A stretch of DNA of 64,000 bases from Seriola aureovittata (GCF_021018895.1 NC_079368.1:6260001-6324000); one strand, 5' to 3'; positions 14,991-26,200 are shown, counted from the stretch's first letter. Notes: generated by a model not told the origin, from the letters alone. A program made the numbers and translations.

Positions 14991-15052
<62 letters not shown>
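14989..15052. repeat. (TC)n(AC)n compound microsatellite
   Basis: A short TC run switches directly into about 26 AC units. It is one of three long CA arrays within 15.0-15.5 kb. Confidence 0.98.
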
Positions 15053-15054
<2 letters not shown>

Positions 15055-15189
15055 ATTGACATAATGCATTCCCTTACCCCTACGCTAATCTTAATTCTAA
15101 TCCTGAAGGTGTGTCAGACAGTGAGGACCTCCTCACTCTCTTAGGAAAATACTTAAGTTTGGTCCTCACTATGCAGCATTTACAAGTAG

Positions 15190-15206
15190 ACACACACACA
15201 CACACG

Positions 15207-15270
<64 letters not shown>
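15190..15270. repeat. (CA)n microsatellite, about 40 units
   Basis: This is the longest CA array in the window, with two CG interruptions near its start. Confidence 0.98.
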
Positions 15271-15271
<1 letters not shown>

Positions 15272-15991
15272 TTCCACAGAGGAAGGTATCATACAAACTC
15301 ATACACAAGCAAATACACATTCAATTACCATTCAGATGCACTGCTGTATATGCTGCATGCTAATTTGCTTTTATGACTGCTACTACCTGACTGCTGTGCC
15401 AAAAAAGAGAGCATGAGTGTGTGCGCAAACACACACACACACACACACACACAGTTAGTCACAGACTGTTGCCAGAACCAGTTCCAGAGTCTTGGGACAC
15501 AGTCGTACTCTTCATACCTCCGTGCATGAGTTTGGTTTGCCAGGTTGCCTTTGACATATCACTGATCACCTGATATAATGCTATATTCATACACAAACCC
15601 CCAAACAGGAGAGGACATGGGAGAGTATGCTGCGAGATGATAGACATTTTTAACTATGATCAGTTTTTTCTATGCAATTTACACTGAGGTGTATGCCTGA
15701 ACTCTCTGAGGGGGCTAACCAAAATCAATACACAGGCTTTCTTTATGGGAATATAGGATTTGATTTCAATCAAAATCACAGAATTAGACAAACACAAACA
15801 TCGCTTTCTAGTTAATTTATCTATTGAATTAACATTTTGTCAACTCTATTTCCAGGAACTTTACAATATCATGATTCAGTAAATATCAATATCCCAATTG
15901 GGACTGTAACTAACAATTGTTTCCATTATTGATCAAAGGCACTTAGGGACATGCCCAACACTCTGGGCATGTATTTGTTCACTTTCTAACA

Positions 15992-16112
15992 GAGAGTTAG
16001 ATGAGAGGATTGATATACTCTCTAGGCTGTATGGAAAATGACTCTAAAGGACTCTAAGTGGCTAATTTAGCATAGCATAAGGACTGTAAACAAGGGACAC
16101 AGCTAGCCTTGC
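15992..16112 (+). repeat. Repeat fragment, related to 36026-36151
   Basis: It carries GAGTTAGATGAGAGGATTGA, GGCTAATTTAGCATAGCATA, AGGACTGTAAACAAGG and ACAGCTAGCC, in the usual order of a common fish repeat that contains a row of AGTTAGATGAGAAGAT- and TTAGCTTAGCATAAAGACTG-like units. Confidence 0.65.
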
Positions 16113-16933
16113 TCACACTGTTAACTTGGAAAAGTTGACTTTGCTTAAAAAATGTAAGGCAACCAAACAATAAACATTTTAAGTATTGGATAAAATAGAA
16201 ACTAATTTAACTTAACTAATTTTACTAAAATTGATTAGATTCTGAATCAATTAGCAGCAACATTTAAAGTTTAATATTCAAATTATTTGTACTTGCAATA
16301 CTTAAGTTGTGAAAGCTCAAAATATATATTGTTCACTAATAAACACAATGCAATACATTTATTTATTTTTTTATTAGAAATACTATAACATGTAAAATAA
16401 ATGTACCATTTCCTTCCTAAATAATTTATTTTATACTTTATATCAGAACAGGCTACACTTGCTTCAAAAAGCACAGTTTGACAGTGGCTAACATTAATTA
16501 CATTAGTTATTATTTGTGGAATGTCACAGAATCACATTAAAATCCAAACTCATGTAATTCTGAAACAATTTGTCAATTAAGCCTCAACTTACTGAATTTC
16601 ATCATATGAAAAAAAGATGAAGGGAGAAAATGGCGTAGCCCCCTTAACTTCATTACAGTCAGTGGTCAAACGGATCCATATTTGTCCTTTGACAGTGAAT
16701 AAATGTTAAACGGAGGGAATGGCAGTGTTTTTTGAGTGCATTTAACTCAGTTAGTCCACATAATTTGATCGAGTGTTGAGGAGTTGGCACCTTTAGTGAA
16801 ATAGAGACCGACGATATGAAACAGTGAAGACAACGTGGAGGTTGTTTTCTTTGGCATGAATAAAGCCTCATCGAGCCCAGACAAGCTGAGCGAATTAGAC
16901 TATTAAAAGCTGGCAAAGTGCTGCAGCGCTGAT

Positions 16934-16989
16934 GGGGGGGGTGGGGGTGGGGGGGGGGGGGGGGGGGGTGGGGTGGTGGTGGTGGTGGT
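16934..16989 (+). repeat. Extreme G-rich tract (poly-G/GGT)
   Basis: About 56 nt consist only of G and T, with G runs of 8, 5 and more than 20, followed by GGT repeats. On the plus strand this is a strong candidate for G-quadruplex formation. The plus strand is the template strand for arvcf transcription. Confidence 0.95.
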
Positions 16990-17869
16990 CCAGACTACAA
17001 AGGCTGATCAACTGAACATCGCGAGTAAAAACAATAGTCCATTCATTATAGTACAGTATACTGAGATTGGTTAAGTGATGCAATAAAACTCAGTGATGCT
17101 GAGTAATATTTACTCCAATTGTTCAAGTAGAAACAAATTCCAGGCTAACAGAGCAGCAACGAAATCTACCGACCTCTACATAAAGGAGATATAATGTTTA
17201 CATTAGAGTTGTAGAGCTGCTGTTGGACAAAGTCTGTTATGTTTGGACAGATCCAAGACAGCTTTTTTTTCCCATTTCCAGTGTTTATGCTAAATCTTCT
17301 CATCGAACTTTTGTCAAGAAAGGAAAAAAAACATTTCTAAAGCTAAAATATTTCTAATAATCAATCAATTCACAGTGATTTTAAACACAGAAAATCAGCA
17401 ATTCAAGTCAAAATCAAAACAAATTCAAATCAGAAGCGAGAATGAGCTACACTACGTGCTGCGCAAAACTTGTTTGGAGTGAACACTGCCACAACAGGAT
17501 GACAAATACTGGCCATGTTAAAACTAAACAAAGCTGTCATCTCAAACAAAGCATTAATCATCTACATTTAATAACCAGCGCATTCTCAATAATCACCTGG
17601 CTTTCAGTTCCCACCCTCTCTCGTTGACTGTCCCTTCACTTCCCTGTTTGGGCCAAAGTTCTATTTACAACTGCAAAAAACAAGCAGGTTAAGAAACCAC
17701 AGTGACGTGTTCTGTCCGTCTGTCTATGATCTCCTCCGCTCTGTTAGATCACAGTGCAGCACCTGCACACACCAAACAGCGCTTAAAGGACAGTAGGTTG
17801 GTCAGAGTGTGTGTGCATAATGATAATAAGTAACGCATTAATGGGGAAACAAGCAAAACATCGTCTTGA

Positions 17870-17950
17870 CATTGACAAAGGCAAAAGCTATTGGCGATCA
17901 CTCTGATGATCATCGATCACTCAGGTCATCGTCTATCGGCACAACCCTAT
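17870..17950. repeat. Possible repeat end (CGGCACAACCCTA)
   Basis: Repeated GATCA units lead into ATCGTCTATCGGCACAACCC. Fish introns often carry an element ending in this way, but the rest of it is not evident here, so support is limited. Confidence 0.35.
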
Positions 17951-18308
17951 TGACTTGTGCCCCGGTGCATTGCTGCAGTATTTAAGAAAAACATGGCACC
18001 CAGAACGGATGCGCTCAAAAGCTGCCAACAATCGACTGCCACACTGGAGGCACAAAAACCTTCAAAATGAGCAGACTTCTTTTTCTGTCACACTTTTGTT
18101 GACCAACGCACCTGACCTGCTGTCAGACAAACGAATCACACTCATGTCTCCGCCAGCATTGGAGACCAAAGATCTTCCTCTGTCTTCCTCTGCAGGATGA
18201 CATCTAAATACAGCAAGTTATTTACAGACTGGCTCTCCTCTGGAGTACTCTCACTCAGCAGTGAAAGTGTTAACACAGGGCTGCGCTGCTTGCCAGACGA
18301 GCGCCTAC

Positions 18309-18380
18309 CTTTTGACGGCTCTGTGCGTTTGGGCAGATCCAATGTGTCGTAGTTTTTGTCGTTCTCACCGTTTTTTCTGC
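18309..18380 (-). CDS. arvcf: arvcf exon, loop before armadillo repeat 6
   Basis: This 72-nt exon lies between an acceptor with the pyrimidine tract CTCTCTCCTACCCAG and the donor G|GTAGGC. It enters and leaves in phase 1. It encodes Gly, then 23 residues that include the family motif DLPKRTEPSKG near the end. Human ARVCF has DLPKRTEAAKG and p120 has DFPKRTSPARG at the same place, so the assignment is firm. The segment forms the C-terminal part of the long flexible, basic insert between armadillo repeats 5 and 6; the RKNGENDKNY start is less conserved. Because both ends are phase 1, the exon joins correctly either to the microexon at 20637-20654 or directly to the exon at 22750-22921. The following exon is not in the window. 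Confidence 0.93.
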
Positions 18381-20636
18381 CTGGGTAGGAGAGAGAAGAG
18401 AGGAGACGATGTCAGTGTCACATCCCGAGACAAGCGGATTGGAAAGGACAAAGTTGTAGATACGGGAGTTAGACCGATACGGGTTTGGAAAGATATCATT
18501 CTCTTTGGGTCATGGAGCATCTCAAAAGGATTAAAGTCCACTAATAAAACTATATTGGTATATAGATTGGTTACAGCTGATCAATGTGAGGCAGGTTCAA
18601 TGGGGGTTGTACAAAATGAACATATATCGGTCTAATCCAGGTCTACACTACATACCTACCAACAATTAAGCATGAATGTATGCATGTACACACAACACAG
18701 AAAGCTAGAAGCGTGATATGTTCAAACACACATATAGAATACACGCCGTCTTCTGCCCTCGCCCTGAATTGAGTTCAAGGCCACACACGCACATGTGCAG
18801 TAAATCACCACACTTTCTTTCCACAATCACATACACACACTTCTCTAATGTAACAGCAGCACTTCTACTTCAACACACCTTGAATAATGCAGAGGGTAAA
18901 TGGAATGGGGTGGTGGTGGTGGGGTTGACTGCAGCACAGCTAACGGTCATCTCACATGCACATGCACATGGACATGGGACAGTAAAGAGATACAGAGACA
19001 GAGAGGCTGATGCCTTAACTAGATGGAGGTGAAATTTACGGTCACTGGGGCTGGGGGAAAAGGAAGTTATGAAGCGCTCCCTCTGGGCTGAACCCCCACC
19101 TCCATTCAGGAAACAAGCTCATACATTTAAGTTGCCTAAATCAAGGTTAGGGAATAATTAGTGGGTTTTTTTTTGTTTTTTTAAAATGTGAAATAAGATA
19201 TTAGCGAGTTAGCGCTGTCCTCCTGTGAAATTATATACTGTATAATGGATCAATGTTGCATTAATCATGGGAAGCTCAATCTCAATCATGAATGATTCTA
19301 ATATGGATCAATATAATATTCATTTTTGCATATTTCGAGGTCTGGTACACACACCACCACGGGCCTCCAAGGACAGTTTTTTTACTATTCCACGGTCAGA
19401 AAGTACTTTCAGACAGACAGCAGAAACACCGCCATGTTCTGGCCGTTGGCCCTGGTTGAGCTTCTTCAGCTTGCCACTGCAGTGTGTGAACTGTGTGACT
19501 GTGGCAGACCACAAAAAAACAGTGCTGAGCTGGTTTTACTGGTAAAACATTTTAATGCAAAAGGAAAAGGTGGCTGAGGTGCAGTGGGTAGAGGAGCAAG
19601 ACAAAAAGAAGCAAACAAAGGAAAAGGTGGAGTTGAGCACACACTGAATTTTTCCATTTTTCAGTGTGTGGACAACCTGGACAAGTATAAAGACTGGAAG
19701 CAGGGGGTGGGGTGGGGGGCAGCTATTCTGGCTCTGACTAAAGGTAACCAACAGTGTGTGCACTGTGTCTGTGTGCAGGTTGTCCGCTGGCTAGCTGTTA
19801 CTACCACTTCCATTCTTTAGAGAAACTAAGCTATGTGACCTCATCAGTAATGCACAGACATGAGAGAGAATCTTCTCATCCAACGTTCTCAGAATGTTAA
19901 TAAGAGTCTTTTCCAAAATGGACCTTTTCCAACCAGCAGAAACACCCTAACTTTCAAGGTTAATGAACTTTGGCACAAAATCTTGAATATTGGCGGCTTC
20001 AATACAAATCTGATAACACATTTGTACATACACACACACATACACACACATACACTAACAGGGCCTGGAGCAGAGCTTGACATTTATGCTTAAACACAAC
20101 ACAAAGGGATCAGAGATGAGGTTCAGGTTGGATACAGTCTCTAGTAAAAAGTTGCATAACTCAGTTCAATCACAGACTCTGACAAAAACCAGTTTGGGGA
20201 TAGATTTCAGGTTTTAATTTCCAGTCCTGCATCTTTGATTCAGTTGATTAGTCAAGCTCTACTTACATCCTGACGATAACCATTGGACTTACCTGCTTTT
20301 TACCCGTCACCTATTATATAAGACTGAGGAAGAACTACTTCTAACAAACTGTGAGGATCGGGACGGGTGGAGACTATAATACTCAGTGCTACAATAGGTA
20401 AGTAGGCATGGTGAAGGAATGCATGTGGAATGAGTGAAACACCCAGATTTTCAAAAGTCCTTGGAAGTTTTTCAGGTTTTTGGAGGACACCCAAACCTAC
20501 TTTTAACTATGTTCTACAGCAAGGGGACAGGAGGAGGAGGAGGATGCGGAGGAAGATGAGGAGGAGAGGTGGGAGGATGGAGAGGAGAAGGAGGAGGAGA
20601 GCTGAAGTGAGAAGGGTTGAAGGGGGGGGCACTCAC
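18381..20636 (-). other. arvcf: arvcf intron after the microexon
   Basis: This intron of 2,256 bp starts just after the microexon donor. The first 120 or so transcribed bases are strongly pyrimidine-rich, because the plus strand carries an (AGG)n-like purine tract at about 20522-20606. A short CA run sits at about 20030-20054. I see no other exon and no repeat that I can name. Confidence 0.8.
20522..20606. repeat. AGG-rich purine/pyrimidine tract beside the microexon
   Basis: The plus strand is almost pure purine with many AGG triplets, so the arvcf pre-mRNA reads CCU/CUCCUC here. It begins about 30 nt downstream of the microexon donor at 20636. CU-rich RNA next to small exons is a known binding context for polypyrimidine-tract proteins, but a regulatory role here is inference. 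Confidence 0.85.
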
Positions 20637-20654
20637 CTTGATTAAACCATTCCT
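20637..20654 (-). CDS. arvcf: arvcf 18-nt microexon (p120 exon C equivalent)
   Basis: The minus strand reads CTATAG, then 18 exonic nucleotides, then GTGAGT. With the single G carried over from the exon at 22750-22921, it encodes Glu-Glu-Trp-Phe-Asn-Gln and leaves one G for the next codon. It is symmetric (phase 1 to phase 1), so skipping keeps the frame. Human ARVCF has EEWFHQ and p120 has DEWFSR in the same place. In p120 this is the alternatively spliced exon C, which interrupts a basic nuclear-localisation-like stretch in the loop between armadillo repeats 5 and 6; here the preceding exon ends in FGGKKAK. The donor is strong, but the acceptor is weak, with only a short pyrimidine run before CTAACTATAG. 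Regulated inclusion is therefore likely. It is far too short to be found by open-frame searches. Confidence 0.93.
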
Positions 20655-20670
20655 CTATAGTTAGCCAAGG

Positions 20671-20680
20671 AAGCAGCAGC
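20671..20680 (-). promoter_or_regulatory. UGC-repeat splicing motif upstream of microexon
   Basis: On the arvcf strand this reads GCTGCTGCTT and ends 17 nt before the microexon. UGC motifs just upstream of the 3' splice site are the known binding signal of SRRM4 (nSR100), which drives neural microexon inclusion. Function here is inferred from position and motif only. Confidence 0.45.
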
Positions 20681-20732
20681 AATGCCAAAAAACACAAAGC
20701 AGGGGGAAGAGAGAAGAGGCATGGTGAAAAAG

Positions 20733-20733
<1 letters not shown>

Positions 20734-20769
<36 letters not shown>

Positions 20770-20794
20770 TGTGTGTGCGTGTGTGTGTGTGTTT
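20734..20794. repeat. (TG)n microsatellite with GCGC/GTGC interruptions
   Basis: This is an uninterrupted TG run to about 20764 followed by TG units broken by CGCG and CG. The transcript of arvcf carries the CA side, a known hnRNP L binding sequence. Confidence 0.97.
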
Positions 20795-22749
20795 GTCAAG
20801 AAGCTGTGCAATACATGTGAAACACAAAGGAGTCATCTTTTACTGAGGAGTGAAGGGGAAGGAGAAAAAGACCAACAGAGAAAAAGGAAGGAGTACTTTT
20901 GAGATATAAAAAAAAAAGAAAAAGAGGCAAGATAGGAAGCCATTAGCAGTCCATAGGTGTTGTCTAGGAAGGAGTTCAAAGAGTTGGCATCAGTGGAATG
21001 GCTTTTTAGAGAGAGGGAGAAATAGCCAGAAAAGATATAAAGACCTGGTAGCGAGGGAATAGGAAAGAAAGAAAAAAAGGAACAGGGGAAAGACTAGAAA
21101 AGAAAGGAATTAGCCTCTACAGCTATGAGAGCAGGACAGACCAGAACAGTGAAACACATACATAAAAACAGCACATCGTTTGTATAAGTGCTTCATTAAA
21201 ATCAGTGTGTAGGCAGAACAGAAATGTGCTCAAAGACATGGAAATAACCACCAAGAGTCAGACTGTTTATTAGCTAAAACAAAGCATGAGTTGCTGAGCG
21301 TGTGCTGATCATAATGTTATGCTTTACACTGAAAGTGACATTAAACTGTAGACGAGGCTAAACTCAGCCTACTTAAGGTAACCAGGCACATTTGCCGACT
21401 GTGTTGCTTAACTACCCGCCTCCATGCTCCTTTATAGCTGCGTTTAATGTTTCTGTACCTGAGCCTCTTTTCTCAAAGAATACCTTCAGGGTCTGCAGCA
21501 GCTAAACACATCTCATTATTTTAGTGTGTGTGTACATGTGTTGGAGCGTTCGTGTGGCTAATTGGGTTCTTTATAAATCTGTATACATGTTAGAGTCTGT
21601 GTTGTCCTGACCCCTGAACCCTGATTCTCCAATGAGTCGTTAGAAGTCAGGGGTCAGTGGCTGCTAGTAACGGCTCATTGGCTGACTGATTAATGGCAGC
21701 CATTATTGTTGTGCAGCAGGGAGATAACAGTGTCGTTTAGCTAACAGCCTGGGAGAGCGCTGATTAAGAAGTGGCTAACAACACATACGTGCATGGCACA
21801 TCTGTTAAACCGAGTCTGTAACGACGCAAACATCCTGACGCGGCAGACGGCGCCATAATAGGCGTCCTTTATGGAAGTCATTTAAGAGAACTCAGGTGTC
21901 CACATAGTCTTGTATGGAAGGTAAGAAGGTACAGTTACACAGTAAACCGCCTCATCTGTAATGACTGCACACACACGAAACACTCTGTGGACGTGTGGCT
22001 CGTACGGATGTAAATATTTAATATGTATTACAATTGTGAACGATCCTCTTTTTTCAGTGTTAATTTACACATACTGAAATGTCAGTGCCCTGGTGTTTAT
22101 GTGACTTAGTCGCTGTGTGCGATGCCTTCACTTACAGTTTATGTGATTTAAATCCTGTATACAAACCAAGCATCACATGGGACAATACAATTGATGTTGA
22201 ATAATTGTAATTGATGAAATTAAGTAGAAACTGAAGTGATGAGACGTTTAAAAATGTGAACTGTTTTCTGTCTGAATCCCTACAACAGCAAGCGATGAAG
22301 CGGATTCAGGTGATTGGAATATAAAAACGACTTTCATGTGAAACTTCAAAACTGCACTTTGGACATCTGTCTGAACTGTATCTATGTGGTCTACTCAGCT
22401 TCTGTATTGCACTGCCATCAGTCAGTTGTTTCTACATCTTACAGATTTCATCAAAGAAAAGAAAAGAGATTATGAAAACACTACATGTATCTCTTTTCAG
22501 TCATTTTAGCAAAATTACATTATAATAAATTATAAGGAACTTTTCTAATTGGTCCTGGGTTGCCTGTTATGAAATAAAAATCACCATAATGTTTTTATGC
22601 AATTCTACAACTAATTAAGTAAGAGTAAGAGTTGTAAGAGTAGGTGTTTTATTGAAGAGGCAGAAATCTGATTTTGGAGTTCCTCATATTTATGATTATG
22701 ATTATTGGCGATCCTGTTTTCATCTGTCTCCCTCTTTCCTCGTTCTCAC

Positions 22750-22921
22750 CCTTGGCCTTCTTTCCTCCAAAGCAGCCGGCGTCATCCTTCTTCTTCCTCT
22801 GTGGTCCCGCTGAGCCGGGGGCCTGTAGCACTGAAGGGTCCTGGAACTTTTCTGCCCCTGGCACCTCTTTGTGGACATGGTAGGACAGGTTCCTCATAAT
22901 ACAAACACAGTTCTCCACAGA
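22750..22921 (-). CDS. arvcf: arvcf exon, armadillo repeat 5 and basic loop
   Basis: This exon has 172 nt, with acceptor TCCTCCCAG and donor AAGG|GTGAGAAC, entering in phase 0 and leaving in phase 1. The 57 complete codons start with SVENCVCIMRNLSYHVHKEV, which completes armadillo repeat 5 and is nearly identical to human ARVCF. They continue with a less conserved Pro/Gly-rich stretch and end in the basic, glycine-rich segment QRKKKDDAGCFGGKKAK. That segment matches the ARVCF/p120 loop that is implicated in nuclear localisation and, in p120, in Rho regulation. The DDAGCFGGKKAK spelling is closer to ARVCF than to p120. Only 110 bp separate it from the exon at 23032-23149. Confidence 0.96.
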
Positions 22922-23031
22922 CTGGGAGGAAAGAGAAGCAGAGACGTCATCATCTTAAAGTACATGAGCTCAGTAATTCTTATGCAAAAGACTGAGAACA
23001 TACGCCGTATACTGTACAGCTGTTATCCTAC
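22922..23031 (-). other. arvcf: Very short arvcf intron (110 bp)
   Basis: It is bounded by AAG|GTAGGA and CCTCCCAG|TCT and contains no feature of its own. Its size contrasts with flanking introns of 2 to more than 18 kb. Confidence 0.93.
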
Positions 23032-23149
23032 CTTATTGTCCATGTCCTTCTTCCCTACAGCTGATTGGAGAGCGTGCAGCAGGGCGTCCACCAATCCCTC
23101 ACATTCCCTCAGTCTGCGCCGAGCCTCTGCTCCGTCCGAGCTCACATTT
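23032..23149 (-). CDS. arvcf: arvcf exon, armadillo repeats 4-5
   Basis: This 118-nt exon has acceptor TTTTTCCTGTAG and donor AATAAG|GTAGGA. It enters in phase 2, completing the Arg split with the exon at 31673-31856, and leaves in phase 0. Its 39 full codons begin [20 protein letters not shown], a hallmark of ARVCF (p120 has NVSSERSEARRKLRECDGLV), and run through the second part of repeat 4 into the first helices of repeat 5. The length is not a multiple of three, so skipping would shift the frame and remove the rest of the armadillo domain. A long TG microsatellite ends 17 nt upstream of the acceptor. Confidence 0.97.
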
Positions 23150-23165
23150 CTACAGGAAAAAGTCA

Positions 23166-23176
23166 GACACACATAC

Positions 23177-23211
<35 letters not shown>

Positions 23212-23214
23212 CAC
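23166..23214. repeat. (CA)n/(TG)n microsatellite at a 3' splice site
   Basis: The plus strand has CA units with small ATA and AAA interruptions. In the arvcf transcript it is a UG repeat followed by UCUGACUUUUUCCUGUAG, directly before the 118-nt exon. UG repeats are the known target of TDP-43. Confidence 0.97.
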
Positions 23215-26200
23215 TGTCAGTGAGCATGAAAGAGGCCATGTAGAGGAACATCAACATCAACTACAACAGCTGCTCTGAATTTGCTCAATTGCAATTTCTA
23301 CAGCAGATCATCAAAATTTTAGGATTGTGAGGGAAGTTTTGTATTATTTAAAGGTCTGACTTGCTGTAAGTATATATACAGGACAGTATACCAAGCTGCA
23401 TTTGGGTTTTCTAGAGTTTTTTGCAGTTGTCAAAAGTCAGTATTTGAGACAATGGTAATCATCTTAAATGTAAACACATGTAAATCACATAAAACCCTCA
23501 AAATCTGAGACACTGCTGATGCATACTATAATTCTCCATTTGCAACTCGTATTACTACGACTCCAAGAAGTCTTATTGTTCCTACAACTACTATTACCAC
23601 TTTATGCATAGTGGCAAGGAATTTTAAGTTGAGTTCAAGTTTACGCTACGTCATTTCAATCACAAAAAATATATCAATAAAATATCAGGAACAGTGTATA
23701 AAAAACAATTAAACTTAAAAACAGTGACATCACTTTTTTTTTTCCTTGGTGTGCTACATTGGCATCACTTCAGACTTCTAAAGGCAAGTGTTTGAACTGG
23801 TTGACGATGACTGGCAGATAAAAAAAAAAGGCAGATATCAGTCCAAACCCACCGTGTGATTTTGTGGCTTTTGCATGTGACCCATGGCCCGTCTGCCTCT
23901 AATGTACAATGTAAGAAATCCCAACTGCTTTAGAAATAATCTTAAGAAAATGATGAATATAAATTTCATTTTTGGTACAAAGGGAAATGCCATCCCTGTT
24001 ACATCAGCCAGCGCCCTGAGCAGCTCTTTATAAGCATAGCAGCAGAGCGGGTGCAGTCTTAGTGCGGCTGTCTGACTGACTGTGAAAGGCAAGGCTTTAA
24101 AGAGGGTTAAGGGATAGCTGGGGCTCCCTGCTCCTCTCCAGGGACTTCATTTATGAGGGCTTCCAACCCACATAATCCCATTAGCCGACCCCCAGTTAGT
24201 CCTGTGGCAGAGTGGCAGCCTTGCGGAGGTAAGCAGTGCCGGAGTGCTTCATAGTGCTGTGTGGACCGAAACACACATCGCATCCAACGCCGCTGCACAT
24301 GTCGATGTTTCAGTTTAACAACAAAGGACACGAGTGCAAGGCCGATCGATACTGTTCTATATTTGAATAATTTAAGAATAATCCATCTGTGGTCACTAAT
24401 TATTAATGTACAACTAAGAAAGCACACACATCCACTTATTGACCTGCACAAATGGGCAGAACCTTATACACAGAAACATATCACCTGCCTGACACCGTGT
24501 ATGAGTATTTATGCCATTTGTCTGTGGAGTGCAGACCCGCACTCACTGGTAGAGACAAGGCAGACGGCACCGGCCATCTGGACCCACTCATGAACCAAAC
24601 CCACCCGTCTTCAGCTGTCAGAAAACAGTCACCACCGTCCCTGTAAACGGATCCAGAGGAGCGCCCGCCTTGGATTTATTTGACAGGAGTGTGTTTGGGG
24701 GCAGACAGACACAAGAGTTTTATTGTCAGCTGTTTCATTTCCAGGAGTGTTTCAGGGAGCAGTTGTCTTGGTGGAAGCTTTATGGACGGTGCATCTGTCA
24801 GTGGAGACGGTGTGGGAAGGTGCTGTTGTCTTTGGAACAGGTTATCTGGTGGTGTAATGTTGAGTTTTTAGTGGGGGTTCAGGTCTATAGGCACTGATGA
24901 TTATTGATCCACCAACAGTGGACCATCTGTTGTTGTGTTACCGCACTTCCTCTCCAGGTGAGTAATCTACTAATGCTACCAAACATAAAGAGTTGAGCTG
25001 CATGCATTTGCTTTTTTTAACGTATTACATCAGCTCCAATTACATCTATCCTTAAGCACTTAAGCAGTAATCAGTTATGTAGGTGTGTGATTAAAATAAA
25101 TACGTTTGTAAATCATGCATTGATTATGTTTTCTATCTAGCTTTTAAGCAGTGTTGTGGCAGTGGTATCAAGTAAGGCTGCGTCTCATAGCTTTTCCCTG
25201 CAAATGAGGCATCTGAGTGCGGGACAGCTAATTGTCCCCAACACACAAAAACCCACAATCCGAGCAGCTTTCAGCTCAATCTAATTTCAGCTCTTTGGGT
25301 CAGAACAAGTTCGGTCATCTCCGTCTGTGTTTACAGTGACAACCTTCCATCGCTTACTCCGATATCTGCTGCTTCTGGCTCCTGTGCACATGGAAAACTG
25401 GCGTGCTAGAAAGTGTGGTCCATGACATGTAGAAGACTTTGGGGACATCCTGACGCTTCCTCTAGTGTCACCATTTGGGGTTTTGAGAGAAATGTCTCAT
25501 TAACTATCAAATAGAACAAAAATTCACATCGCCCTCAGGATGAACTGTTATAACGTTGGAGGTCCGCTGTCTTTTCATCTAGCTCCACATTACAGGATAC
25601 CTGCTAACCATAAACATATTCTTCTTGAAAGTGTTAGCATTTAGCTCTAAGAGACACATCACCAGTACTGGTGTATTTCAGCATCTCCAACATTTTTCTT
25701 TTTTCTTCCTTGAACAGCAGATATGTTTGTCCCCTATGACAACACAATTAAGACGACAATATTTTGACAAACAAAGAAAACAGTGACAATATAGAAAAAA
25801 ACAACGACTGCAGGTCTGTGAGGACAAGGTCGTTCTCTTCACTGTGACGACCAAATGCAGAAGTGGAAGACGTGCAGATCTCCTCTAAAGCACAAGTTCT
25901 TTTATTATTAACCAGGAAATAGTTAGCTCCATTAGCTCACTGCAGTTTTTGGTGGCATCACACTAAACAGGACAATTTGGCCACTTTCTGGTCTCATTAT
26001 TTCGCTTTATAATCAGAGGCTAAATGAATAAGTGGGTGTGCATTCAGAGGTCTGTCTGTATCTGCACAGAGGCCGACAGCCCGTCACTGTGATCTGGATG
26101 TGTCCATAGTGTGTCCGCTTTATCAGATGAAGTGTGGGTGTGAAGGTCACTCAGAGTCATGTGGCCACCAGAGGACAATAGAGCAGCTGGGAGGAATAGA

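Larger units (their letters stand above)
1..18308 (-). other. arvcf: arvcf downstream intron (incomplete), no exon found
   Basis: This is the intron following the exon at 18309-18380, and it continues past the left edge of the window. I looked on the minus strand for the expected next exon, which in the family begins with Gly-Phe/Tyr-Glu-Leu-Leu and a Gln-Pro-Glu-Val-Val motif, and found no match. The stretch holds microsatellites (about 3599-3622, 3769-3840, 5037-5065, 5213-5250, 13995-14060, 14202-14246, 14989-15052, 15190-15270, 15428-15453), a G-rich tract at 16934-16989, a G12 run at 12409-12420, and repeat fragments at about 2300-2400, 4195-4530, 9274-9365, 15992-16112 and 17870-17950. 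Open frames here of up to 237 codons have no recognisable domain and are judged chance. The absence of exons is a by-eye result. Confidence 0.75.
20655..22749 (-). other. arvcf: arvcf intron before the microexon
   Basis: This intron of 2,095 bp contains a (TG)n microsatellite at 20734-20794, which is (CA)n in the transcript, about 80 nt upstream of the microexon. Between it and the exon lie a CTCTTCTCTCTTCC-like tract and the UGC repeats. The rest is unique-looking, moderately AT-rich sequence in which I see no further exon. Confidence 0.8.

Noticed and set aside
15080..15292. Cys-Val and Thr-His repeat proteins predicted from CA arrays (also at 38586-38960, 41688-41939 and others)
   Set aside because: These are translations of CA/TG microsatellites, not proteins.
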